A DNA stretch of 64,000 bases. Origin: Limanda limanda (Eukaryota; Chordata; Actinopteri; Pleuronectiformes; Pleuronectidae). The notes below the pieces were generated by a model that was not told the origin of the DNA, did no database searches, and was given only the letters and a program-made list of their open reading frames with translations. The stretch covers positions 11,862,991 to 11,926,990 of the forward strand of contig NC_083646.1 of assembly GCF_963576545.1 (NCBI RefSeq), read 5' to 3'. Made by a program: the position numbers and the translations under genes. Shown one piece after another: positions 13,960-25,900 of the stretch (positions are counted from its first letter, which is position 1; each line of letters starts with the position of its first letter).

Positions 13960-14120
13960 GAAACACCCATTATTTGATGTATCATTTTCTCAGTTTACCT
14001 CTCGACAGTTTTGCCTGTAAAATGTCCAAAAATAGTGAAAGTTTTTTTTTGATATTCCACAGCACAAAGTGACAATTTCTTTTTTTTCTTTAACGATATT
14101 GAATTTAGAGGATCGAGAAA
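13960..14120. repeat. dispersed teleost repeat fragment (CAAAGTGAC family)
   Basis: The stretch AAAATGTCCAAAAATAGTGAAAG, then CACAGCACAAAGTGACAATTTC, resembles a common teleost interspersed repeat. A differently oriented copy of the same family appears to lie at 49495-49690. The identification is from memory and the copy is diverged. Confidence 0.35.
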
Positions 14121-15139
14121 AGTATCATCTTGTCGCATTTGAAAAAGCAGACGCCTATAAATGTTTGGGACTTTGTGACCAAAGTCGCCAAGGAGGGTAT
14201 GTTTTCACCCATTGTCCATTTGAGTGTAGCTAAGCTAAATATACTACAAGTGTAAACAGGATTACACAGACACGACCGCACAGATTTCTCAGAAACTTGG
14301 TTGAAGGATGTGATGTGGTTCAGGGAAGAACCCATTACATCTTTGTATGAATCCAGGATTGTGTGAATATAAAATTTTCCCTGTTTTCCCAGGGACTAAT
14401 TCTTGAATCTTGATCAAAAGTCAGGCACATTGACCGAGCTGATCTTTGAGTGTGTGCATGTTGGTGCAGCGTGGTTGAATTAAAGGCGACCGCTTGGTTG
14501 AGTGTTGTAGTTTGGTTTCAAATCTGGGCTTGATTGACAACTGTCAATCCGAGATGACCCGAGTTCAGCGGATGCTCCATCATGAACCTGCGTCACCTTT
14601 TCCTCTCTGGAACTAAACACACACACTCTTCTCCACCTGTTTCACAATCCACTTTGTTGAGGCAGTTTCCTTTTGTTCGGTTTATTCTTTCACAGCCGCT
14701 ACTCCCTCTGTGTCACTGTTGTGACTGATGTCTTTTCCATCCTGCTGCCCCCGCTCAATTAAAGAGGAAAAAATGTCCAATCCCTTTGACCTTTACCTTG
14801 ACTTGCCTGTTTCCACTAAACACACATGAAAACACACAGCCCTGACACGGCTGCTCCCGCTCCTATTTTAGTCAAATCCACCTCCGTATCCTCCCTCTCT
14901 TCCAGTCTTTTAAAGGTATGCCAGCTCTTCTATTTCGATATCATGACACGCGCTTACGTAAGAGGGACGTTTGCATATTTAATGGCCTTAAGTGAACATC
15001 TGAAGCTGAGTAATGTTTACATTAGACTGATAATGATCTTTTAATAGTCTTTAATCTCTTCTCTGCCCTTTTTTAGAACCCAGAATTATCAGCGAATGCC
15101 ATTAGAGGGCAAATCAACAATGAGTCAAACGTGCAAGTC

Positions 15140-15265
15140 AGATTAGTTATATGACTTTATTATAAATTTCAGACGAATCTTCAGACAAACCTCAAGTGCA
15201 ACAGTTTTAACATGTAAAACAAACATTAAATTACATCAGTGGCTCATTAGTTCTGAAAGTTTTCC
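15140..15265 (-). other. tars2: tars2 3' UTR with poly(A) signal
   Basis: Following the stop codon at 15266-15268, the minus strand carries a canonical AATAAA (plus-strand TTTATT at 15156-15161). This implies a short 3' UTR of roughly 110-130 nt. Confidence 0.6.
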
Positions 15266-18200
15266 TCAGAACTCGTCTACGTTGCTCCTTGTGTCTCGTA
15301 GCTGTGTGAGGGACGTCAGCACCTCCTCCGTTGGCCTCCTCCCAAGCTGTTTACCCCGTCTGCTCCTCACACTCACTGTTCCGCTCTCACTCTCCTTATC
15401 ACCCACCACTGGGTAGAAAAACACAGAAAATGCCTGGAGTCATAATTAAGTATGATAACTTTGAAAGTAATGAATGAGGAGTTGGAGTTTGTGTAGTAGA
15501 TTAAAGAACAACAGTGGCAGGCTTCAGTGTGTAGCCTCAGCTTTCATCTTTACCAAATATGTAGTTGTACTGAGCCAGCTGAGCCGAGCGGATCTTCTTA
15601 TTTAAGGTGGCTCCCTCGTCGTCACTGAGATCAGCCATGAAGCCAGCCTCACGGAACTGCCGGACCACCTTAACAGGCGAGGGAGAGACGCTTCTATAAA
15701 GGTTTTATCTCTGTAACGTGCTTATCACATTTTAAAGGACAAATGAATGATGACAGCGAGAACGTGTTCTTCCTCAGCTCATGAAATCTTCATCATACAC
15801 TGACCTGCTTGGAGTATGACGCATTGTTGCCCCCTACAGGAATAACTGTGACCTGCGCCGGCGACAACCACAGTGGCCTAGACGAGGGTGAAACAGAGGT
15901 GATGAGTTGCGTTACAGCGAGTTACATAAAAGCAAAAACCAAATGCATCCGACTTAATGTTATTGTTGTCATTTCGCACCATTTCCCTCCAAAGTTTTCA
16001 GCCAGTATAGCGATCATCCTCTCCAGGGATCCCAGCACCGCTCTGTGGATCATCACGGGCCTGTGCTCCTGTCCGTCTCGCCTGAGAGAGAGAAGGAAAA
16101 GGTTGATCGAGCCAGTGAATGTTGGGTGATATCTTATAAGAATGTAAATCAACATGTATGTATGTTGGATGAATGGTTGTTTGTCTCTCTTTGTTGGCTA
16201 TGCGATACAATGGCCGGGGTGTAATCTGCCTCCTGCCCAATGTCAGCTGATATGGTTTGGCGACCATTATACAGTGTTTGTTTTCTTTAAGTATCTCTGA
16301 GGTTATTAGGTCACCATGTATGACTTAGAAAATCAGTAAGTACACACACAATGTGTTTGCTGGATTAACTAAGAAGAGGTGGTCGTGTTCAGCATTAAGT
16401 TGTTACGTCACAAAATGTGCTGTGTCATGACACTAGTAGTTGCAATTACAAATATTTATATCCTTACTGATCTCTGCTAAACTGTGTGATAAAATAATCT
16501 TTTACATACAGCAGACTAATGAAGGAAGGAGGGGCAAACAAATGATATAGGCGTTGAAGGCAGAAACATGGAGTGTGATCATCTAAACCAAATTCAATAA
16601 AAGACAAACCTTTCATAATGGAGTTAGGCCCCTAAGACGTCAGACTTGAGTGACAAACATGAGGTTTTATCAAACAGACCAGCACATTGTACGAGAGCAT
16701 GGATTTAAAACTCTGCACATGTAGGAATGTGTAAAGACTCAGAGCCAAACGCTGAAATTTGACTCACCCGACATACTGAAGATCAAATCTGATTGGCAGC
16801 TGGAAGTCCAACTGGATCGTGGCACACTGGTGTTGTCGGCCAATGGCATCTCTGATCTGAATGTCAATCTATGAAGAAACAGTGTTTTAGTTTCAGCCTT
16901 TGTTTCTCTTTTTCAGCCAAGATCTAGTTCTCTGAGACGCTGCTGATGACAAACCACGTTTAATCTGTACAGACATGAAAACAAATGCGTTGCCAAGACA
17001 AGCTGCTAAAAGCCAATTTGGGCTATAAAATCCTATCAACATAACTTAGAGGAAGATGTTTATTTTTACCGAGCATGTTCTTGTGCGTCCCCACCCTGAC
17101 TTGATTTACGTCCATAGCCCTGGAGCATATTGACTTCTTGTCTGACTAATGTTGAATTGGAATTACTTCTAAGAAAATGAACGTTATGCCCAAATTATGC
17201 CAATTTAGGTTTGAAGCAAAAATGTGAGTTATATTTCATTTTGCGAACAACAATTACTGTTGCATTTTGAAGGATTTTACAGCAGAAAGGGAACAGCATC
17301 ATTTAGATCGAACATTTTTACACTTTTTAAGGATGCTAATATAAAAGTAGACCACCAAACAGTACTTAACAGACAAGAGAAGGAGGGGTGTCAATCTTCT
17401 CATTTAATTCTTAAGTATAGTTCACAGATTTTGAACTTTTTGCATTAAATGAATAATATTAGATGATGACCAAAAGGTGTTTGGCTGGTGATTTTTACTT
17501 TTTACTTTTGTGTGTAAATCAGTATCCTTTCCAGCATGATTCACTGTCCACTGACCTTTGGTCCGTAGAAAGCTCCGTCTCCTGCATTCAACTCCCAACG
17601 TTCACCAAAGTGCTGCAGACTCCTCTCTAGCTGCTGCTCACACACACACACACAGAACATGAAGCCTAGCAAGTGAGTCGGCACAATAGAAAATGTAAAA
17701 TACATTAGTGATTGTCATGTAGATCCTGATGGTTGTGTATGTGCGTCTGTGAGTGTATGTACTGTATGACCATAATGTCCAATTACACTTAATTGAATCA
17801 GCTTTAATTGCCTCTGTGCCAATTTAAAAGGCATCTGTGGGGACTTAAAGATATACATCTACCCAGCAGCCTGACACAGAGCAGCGCTCTGCTGCAAAGT
17901 ACCACTCGCTTCACTGATTGGTTAAGTAGATCTTATTAAACCATGTTGTTTTGTTTAAATAAGATCTTTTTTCCCGTCCCTGCGATTAACTTGGCTCCTC
18001 TCTAGGACTAAGTCTGTGTTCTGGCAGAGCACAAGATGATAAGTGTGTGAGAATGTTTTTGCGTTTACCTGCTCAGCACTGTCCCACTGTTCAGGCTCCC
18101 CGAGGCACGGCGTGGGACGAGTAGACAGGAGGCAGTGGAAAGAAAACCCAAACACTTGATATACACTCCTCACAAAGTCCAAACTGGCCACAATCTCTTC

Positions 18201-21200
18201 TTCCAGCTGGGAGGAAAGAATATAACAAAAGCACAAACAACCAGGAGGAATTAATAATAAAAAATAAGGGGCTCAGGCACAGGAGTCGAGGATTGTGTTC
18301 ATCTTTCCACCATTTAAGGAAATCTCTGTCTGTGGATCACTTATCATGGACCATACATCTCATCGGCTTCACAGTTTGCATGTATACTTTCAAAGGACCA
18401 AGAAAATGCTGTTTCTAATTTGGTGCAATTTGGACATGCGATATGTTCAATATTAATAATATTTGAATTCTTCCAGCAATCTGCAGCAACAACATCTGAC
18501 TCAAACTTGACTGAACTGTGAACAAACAGGTGAAGAGCTCAGGGCAGCTTCAGGGTAACAAAGACTCACTGTCGGTCTTTACTTCAGAAAGAAAGCTGCA
18601 ACCAGCATTACCACAGGCCAAGAAAACAGTCCATTCCAAACAGGCAGGTTTAAAACAGGCGCTACACTGGTTTATACTAACTATATTTACTGTAATGCTC
18701 TAAATGTTCCATTGGATTAGTATCCATAGTAGTGATTATCATGTGAGGGTTATCTGTGAAGAACAGGATGCAAACCAAGGAGCTAGAGCCGCACAATCAG
18801 TATCATGGGAACGTTCCAGGTCTCTCTGTAGGGGATCAGGATTACACAGACTGCAGAGATACACATATGGAGGTGTAATGTTTAAACAGCACAAAGAGCT
18901 TCATTCATCTGGGCTAAGGCCTCCAGGAATGTCTGGAGTTATTTGTACAGCCCATCTAATCACTGTGATATGGTTCCACATGTGTCCCATTTACAGCTTC
19001 TATCCCAGTTACTGCACCTAGTGCGAGTGTGTGGTCGTCGAGAGATGGTGAATCTGACACAAACCCGTGTTTGCATGTGTTTCGGTGTACCTGCTCAGGT
19101 GTGCAGAAGATGTGAGCGTCGTCCTGGCAGAACCGGCGAACACGAGTGAGACCTCCCAGTGCGCCGGAGAGTTCATTACGATGCAGCGCCCCGAAATCAG
19201 CCCATCGCAGAGGAAGCTCCCTCCACGAGCGGACTCGCTGCTCGAACATGAGACTAGAAATAACAAAGGAGATTCAGCCACTGCGAAGTCTCTGTAATAA
19301 CACTTCAGTACAGGAATGCGTGTGTGCGTGTGTGTGTGTGTGTTCACCAGTGTGCAGGGCAGTTCATGGGTTTGAGAGCGTAGGTCTGAGAGCCCTCTGA
19401 CGTCACAGTAAACATGTTCTCGCTGTAGTGCTCCCAGTGGCCTGAGCGTTCCCATAATGCAGTGCTGTACAGAGTGGGGGTCATGACCTCGGTAAAGCCT
19501 CGCCTTTGGTATTCACTCTGTGAGAGGTCAGGAAGGACAATGAGCGACGACGAGTGCAGGACAGAGTCAGACGGTCACACGAGTAATAATCGCAGACTAA
19601 CGAGAGCAATATCCTGACGACTTATGTGAACATGTTTATCCTCAGGACACAATCAACACAGCACATGTTAATGCATGAGTGTGTGTGTGTGAAACTGATT
19701 CTGTTCAAATGGATGTTATTACACTATAAACCCATTGAAGGACGTTTTGGTTATTGGTGCTTAACAGGGCGATCAAGTGTCAGTTAATTAAAAGTGGTTT
19801 TATGATTTAATCGGAGGCTGCAGGGGAAATGTTGAACAGGGACCAGTACAGGAGGGATTAGTCTCTGAAATACAGCTTGGAACACAGCAGTAGTTCTACC
19901 ATAGGTCTACTGGAACTTTATGTTATTTATGTGTTCATCAGTTTACTCAAAAGTGAAGACGGATCAATGTTCAGGTTTTTTCGGAGCAGCTACTCAGATG
20001 CAGGTTACATGTTGATCTATTAACACTGACTCAATATATGGTGGTTAAATCGAGGTTTATACAGTATATGATTGTCAGTGCAACTAAATGTTGCGACACT
20101 GCCCTTTGTTATTAGCTTAATACGGCTTTAAAAATAATTGTTCTTATCATCTGAACATGAGGATACCTAAATGCACCTTAAGGGGCCTCTTCAGGTTTGT
20201 GGGTTTCTTCCCGAGGATTTTGTAGCTCTACTGCTTCTCTCCCAACAACTACACACTCACTTTCTCTCAGAAATCCTTATTGTATGTGATCTTATCTCCA
20301 ACAGCCATATCGTTGAGTGCATATCTACGTCCAGTCCAACACTGTTATCAGTCTTGTCTTTTTTTTCTTTGTCAAACATTTTGCATGTTGATATAATAAC
20401 AATTAATGTTTATTGATATCATTGTTATCTCATCATCGTTTCTTTTTAGTCAAGGAACAAAAGGTGGTTCAAACATGTTTTGTCATATTTCTCATTAATG
20501 ACACTAGTGAGTGCACAGTGACTTCTGTGTGTTCACCTTGATGAAGTCAGTGAGTCTGTTGTAGATGTGGGCTCCTTTCGGCAGGAAGAAGCAACTGCCT
20601 GGACTGACGTCATTGAAGAAGAACAGCTCCTGGTCCTGTGCAGAATCAGGCACACAAGATATTTATGACCGGATTACACAAATTTCAACATAAGATTTCC
20701 ACTTCTCTCTCTTCATCTTGATTTATTCAATTCTCCATATTAAGACTTTGTTTTACTGTTCCGATGCGCCTGTGGTCCCTCCTCCTCGCCTCCTCCTGCT
20801 CCTTCTCCCACTCAGCTTTGTCCTTCTCTCCTGGAAAGGCAACGCCAAACAGACGCATCAGACCTGAAGACTCCGTCTGATTGGCCAGGGTGACGGGCGA
20901 CAGCTGCCATGTTACAGAGAGAGAGAGAGAATACTGAGTGAACAAAGAGGTTGATAGAGAGCGTGGCTGTGAAAGCACTTCTGGTGGATGCCAGTGTGTT
21001 TGTAAGAGCATAGAACAGGAAATGGGCTCTGACAAACACAACATCCTGCTGCTGATACTGTATTTCCAGCCTGACTGCCATGAAATTCCAGTCTACCCAG
21101 TCAAAGCCCAGTATGGAACACCTCTTTCTCTCTCTCTGTCTGGATCAATAAAGACAAGAAAAATTCCATTTAGCCAGCATGGGTCCCACAGGATGGACGG

Positions 21201-24200
21201 CGCCAAATGGGCCCAAATACAACAGGTTTTTATAGACTAAATGAGATTAACCCTGCATCGTTGGTTGTGTGGATATTGTTTCAATAAAAAAAGTATTCAT
21301 TAAAAAAAGCAAAAAATAGGCTCTGGCCAACAAACCACAAGCTGAAATGTGAAACAGCTGATGCATAAGGCAAATAGGAAAGAAGTTGTGAAGTAAATAT
21401 TCAAGGAAAAAAGAAGTGAGAACACACAAAGTGGAGGACCGGCAATCACACACACACACACACACCTGGAGCATCTTGAAGGCCTTGAGGAAGCCGGTAT
21501 GTGGGAGGAGGGGGCCGGTGCAGACCCCGATGCTGTCTCCACATCTGTCACACAGAGAAAGAAGAAACAGGTTTAAACATTTCATTCAAGTTTTTGAAAA
21601 CATGGACAAGTGAGTCAACATCAGGTACGGATATCTCGTGATGACAATTTGAGCATAGACCGTAAGGAGTGATGACAATTTGATCTGTCCTCATTTTTTT
21701 CAAAGGGCTGTTTAAAGGTTCAGACTTTTAGGGTTAAGGTTACACTTAGGTTAAGCGTTACGATGAATACAGCCAGGGTAAGGGAATGGGGAATGCATTA
21801 TGCCGATGAATGTCCTCACTAAGACAGAAGCACAAGAAAGTATGTGTGATTGTGTATATTACATACCTGTATACTGCGACGTTGGGGCCATTCATCTGCT
21901 CCTCAACAAGCTGCAGTCTCAAATTACTGCTCTGTAACAACAAAAAACACACAGATTCCTTTATTACTACATATTTATAAAAGGAGAGCAAAGCTGCAGG
22001 AGCCCTGACCTCAGTGATTATGTCTTTATAATCACTACTACTCACATCATCATGGGCAACATAGAAAAACACAAGCTGCTACATGTATAGAGCAAAGCAA
22101 CATGCAAAAATACAGGTCCAGTGGGTAAAATGTATGTGAAAGGAATCTACTGGCAAAAATGCTATATTCAAATAATCCAAGTGATGTTTTCAGCAGTGTC
22201 TAGTTTCACGAACTGTTTTCTTTACCCTAAAATCGACCTTTATAATTAAATACTTTATAATAACATCGGGGAAGGGTCCTCTATACAGAGGCTGCCATGT
22301 TTTTTACAGTAGCCTAAACTGGACACACTCAACCCCTTTTGAGTTTTTATGACAACTGAAGGCTGCCACAGGTTCTCTCTCATGTTTGGAAGGAGAGGGT
22401 GAAGTGGGGAGGGGTGTTCAGCTGCAAAATGCCTCCTCACCACTAGATGTCACTAGATCTTACCAACTGACCTCTACTTGTTTTTTTTTTATGTCTTTAA
22501 TATATAATTTTCTTCTTAGTCTTTATAAAGGCTGTTGCGCTTGCTTACAAGAAATACACCAGCCCATGATAAATATTAACAATATATACCTCATGCCATA
22601 TGCCAGAAGGAGTCACATTCCTAGTCAACTATTCAATATCAACTAATATAATGTAACCTAATAACAATTTACATTTTTAGAATCAATCAAATTAAAAGGC
22701 AAATGAAGCAAGCAAAAACCCACAAAAGGCCTAAACCAGGTTGATGAAACTGACAGAGCTGATTGGACAGGAGTCAAACTGACTGATGTGAAACGTGTGT
22801 ATTGGTACTTTTGTGTCACTGACCTGGAAGAGCTCTCGCACCTCGTCTACATTCAGCTCAAGTCTGGACAGAGGGAGTTTGAGAGCTGCCGCTTCCTTAC
22901 ATCTGTCCTCCACATCATGTAGAGACAAGGCACTGGAGGTGGAAACAAATTCAGGTAAAACATCACAAATTGAAAAATCTGCAGCAGGACGACACAACTA
23001 AGGAGAGACAACGTGATTATGGGGGAGGAAATGGGGTTGTGTATGTATCTGTGAAATTAACTAATCCCTGCAGGGCAAAATGAGTCAGAGCAGCACAGCA
23101 ATAAGAAAACAACAGACCATCCCTTGTTAATCAATCGCTTCAAGGAAAATAAACTAAATGTTATTGAAAAAAACCACCATTACTTTTGTATCGGTCGGTT
23201 ATTCTTATAGTATTCTACTAATGTTCATAGTCTAGGCAGAGCCTGATGATATTGGGACGCATGTTGCAAAAAGCAAAACATCAATGGACATGTTTACAAT
23301 ACAGAAAATATCAGCAATATGAATAGCTCACCTCTTATCTTTCAGATGATCACAGTAAAACCCAAACTCTGACGCGCCTTCTCTGCAAACCTCGGCATCA
23401 AAGGCCCCCCCCAACACGCCGCCAAGGACACACGCTGCTGTCCTCCATGCTGCCTGACAAAGAGAGGGGTGTGCAGAGTAGAATTGCTGTTAATTGCAAA
23501 TATGTGAGCGGCCACCCGGGTGCAAACTGTGCACATTTCTTAACAACTCCTTTCATAATTAAATTAATTAGAATATAATGAACAATATTCAGTGGCATGA
23601 TTGTCTTTTACTGCTCCTATATTTTAAGTGCACATCATGCGTTTTTACCGGGACTCTTCCCACTGAGGTCAATAAAAATGATTAGGAAAAAAAAGTGGAG
23701 AAATAGTTTAGGATAATAAATTTCACCTGAAGCAAAAAAGTGGGATTACCTGTTTCCCCTCTACTGTGTCAAACCCCAGAAGGTGTAGTTCACAGTCTGC
23801 CTCTAGGGGCTGTCCAAGCTCCCACAGCTCCCCATTCACCTTACTCACCAGTGCCCCCTTCACCCTGCAGTAATCACATGCAACAACACTGTTATAACAC
23901 AAAAGCTTTAATAAATATTACAAAATTAAACTTTTCTGCACGAGCTGTGTATTTACCGGACACTCTGAGCAACAAAGAGAGGTGTGGTCACTCCTGCCTT
24001 TCCCTTCACCGTCCGGCCATCAGCCAATCGAATGCTGAGGGGTTTCTCTGAAGCTTCCACCCTCTTAATGCCTTGTTTTTCAATGAGCGACTCGAAGACT
24101 TGCAGTCGCTCCGATACAACTGGCGATACCTGCAGCTGGACAGAGAAAGATAAGCGTCAAAAGCTGTGGAAAGGAAAAGACAGAGACAGGAGAGGAGCAG

Positions 24201-25767
24201 AAAAGCAGGTTTTATATACATCATTAAATTTTTTTTTTTAATTTTCACTATGACAAAAATGTAATTGCTAACTTAACCTCAGGTTATATGCTGTATTGTT
24301 ATAACATGAAAGCATTTGTATTATTCTAGTATTGGAGCAGAGTGAATTATGCACACAAGCCTAATTTTCCCTCATTAATTTTGAGCCTTATCAATAGTTT
24401 AAGTCACATATTTCTCTCACTAACACATGGTGTGTGGATCTAATGTTAGAACAACCTGTTGGATTAATGCAAACCTATTAAATAAAAAACTCTAAAGTGA
24501 GTCCTCCAACCCTTTAGTGAACTCCTCAGTAGAACAGTTTCAATCAAAACTGAATTGGGACCATGATGAAGGGACGATTTACTGATTGGCTATTGTATTA
24601 GACTGCAGACATATTAAACTGGCTGTTGAAATATTTTTTGATACATCAGTATCAACAGTATGACGTGTTCTAAAAGCTAAAGCTTCATCGTTTCCTCACT
24701 TAATGGAAGTAAAACAATGCATTAAACAAATATAAATGAATGACATCTTTACACATCAGCTTGGTTTTCCTCTTTGTTTTATCACTAACTCCTTGTTAAC
24801 ATTAAATTGTGTGTAGTACTGACAGTCATGTCCCAAATGACCAGTTTGGAGGCATTTAGCCAAAATATAAATATTTTACATTTGAAAAAAGCGGTGCGGT
24901 TGGGTTTATTTATCTCATGTCGAACACAGTAGTTTACTGCATAAAAAGGTTCGGTGATGATGATTCTGCCACTTTATCAATTAAAGGATTATTTGTTTTG
25001 TCACGATAAGGTTTGAAAGTAGAGAAAGTCTATCTCAGTTTCACAGAGCTCAAGGTCACATCCTCTGCTCAATCAATGGATCTAACTAATGGACGATATT
25101 AACATCAACAATCATCCATATAATTTTCATTAAAAGTAATATAACAAAATTTTATATTGAGCACAGTGAGATGGTTTATCAAATATTTTGTTTATCAAGT
25201 GTTTGTCAGTCTCTGCTCATAAAGAGTTGAAAACCACAAACTTCACTCAGGAACAAAAACAATCTGTCTCTAATCCTAAATAGCAATAGGAAAATTATAG
25301 TGATAATCAACTGATGTTTTATCATGATATAATTTGTGTCCCTATGGACCAACTCTGTTCCAAAGATATTTAATTTGAAATAATATGAAACAAAACCAAA
25401 AAATAAAATAAATCCCACAATCCAAATAGATTTAGTCTTCTGTCATTTGACTGGTTAGTTCAGCTGAACTGTTGCTACAGATAATTACAGAAATGAAACT
25501 ATAACAAGAATAAGAACAATGTCAATTTAGAACCGACTCTAGATAGATGGTATTTAACAGGGTAGTTTGGTTGGCAATGACACAAAACAACACAATCTGC
25601 ACAGAGAGCATCCCCACACACACACACAGCAGATGCTAACATTAGCTGTGGCTACTGTACTGCTGTCATAACACAACGCGCACCTGGCTGTACCTCCTGT
25701 GCACTCGGAGTGTCGCACACGCTGCCGGTCGACAGACACACAACTGTAACAGATGTGTCACCGCCAT
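15266..25767 (-). CDS. tars2: mitochondrial threonyl-tRNA synthetase, 18 coding exons, 693 aa
   Basis: Charges mitochondrial tRNA-Thr. Exons, 5' to 3': 25684-25767, 23957-24135, 23750-23864, 23332-23453, 22824-22932, 21867-21931, 21466-21544, 20757-20903, 20537-20635, 19348-19517, 19091-19253, 18069-18206, 17556-17633, 16768-16868, 15980-16081, 15805-15877, 15554-15668, 15266-15408. Phases agree at every junction. Exon 1 ([14 protein letters not shown]...) is Arg-rich without acidic residues, as expected of a mitochondrial presequence. A TGS-like domain follows, then the editing domain (about 115-260), the class II catalytic core and the C-terminal anticodon-binding domain. Zn ligands C386 (in NCPAHC), H437 (in DDAHIFC) and H562 (in MIHRAVLGS) are present, with motif 2 (LTRVRRF) and motif 3. 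The editing site is atypical: HSSTH is replaced by RTAAC (130-134) and DLCQGPH by GVCTGPL (231-237). Length is close to human TARS2 (718). Exons 2 and 13 have ambiguous tandem AG acceptors. Identity is secure. Confidence 0.95.
17633..17660 (-). other. tars2: tandem CAG acceptor at tars2 exon 13
   Basis: Minus-strand sequence ends ...GTGTGTGAGCAGCAGCTAGAG, offering AG acceptors three bases apart (exon start 17636 or 17633). Similarity to human (VLKQALKEF against QLERSLQHF) favours 17633. The usual pyrimidine tract is replaced by a short TG repeat. Confidence 0.5.
21640..21850. repeat. interspersed teleost repeat (GAGCATAGAC family), copy 2, inside a tars2 intron
   Basis: Contains TTTGAGCATAGACCGTAAGGAG, then TTAGGGTTAAGGTTACACTTAGG, AATGCATTATGCCGATGAATG and TCCTCACTAAGACAGAAG. 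It shares the central block and the same orientation with the copy at 4266-4620. Confidence 0.65.
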
Positions 25768-25900
25768 CACACACGCACACACACACGCAAACACACAGGT
25801 CTACACGCACACGTTCATTTCCAAATCCCCGACATTGCATCCACCGCAAGCGGCCATTAAACCGGAAGTCAGAAAGCAGAGGTGACGTCAGGACGTAAAA
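25768..25900 (-). promoter_or_regulatory. tars2: tars2 promoter region with ETS and CRE motifs and an overlapping upstream ORF
   Basis: ACCGGAAGT (about 25861-25869) matches the ETS/GABP core often found at nuclear genes for mitochondrial proteins. TGACGTCA (25883-25890) is a perfect CRE palindrome. An ATG at 25838-25840 (minus strand) opens a different frame that overlaps the chosen start at 25767 and contains a CA-repeat-derived Val-Cys run. The chosen ATG has G at -3 and +4. The TSS is not visible, so whether the upstream ATG is transcribed is unknown. Confidence 0.45.

Noticed and set aside
17461..17530. Possible C/D-box snoRNA (ATGATGA-like box)
   Set aside because: It lies antisense to the host gene and lacks a convincing D box and terminal stem.
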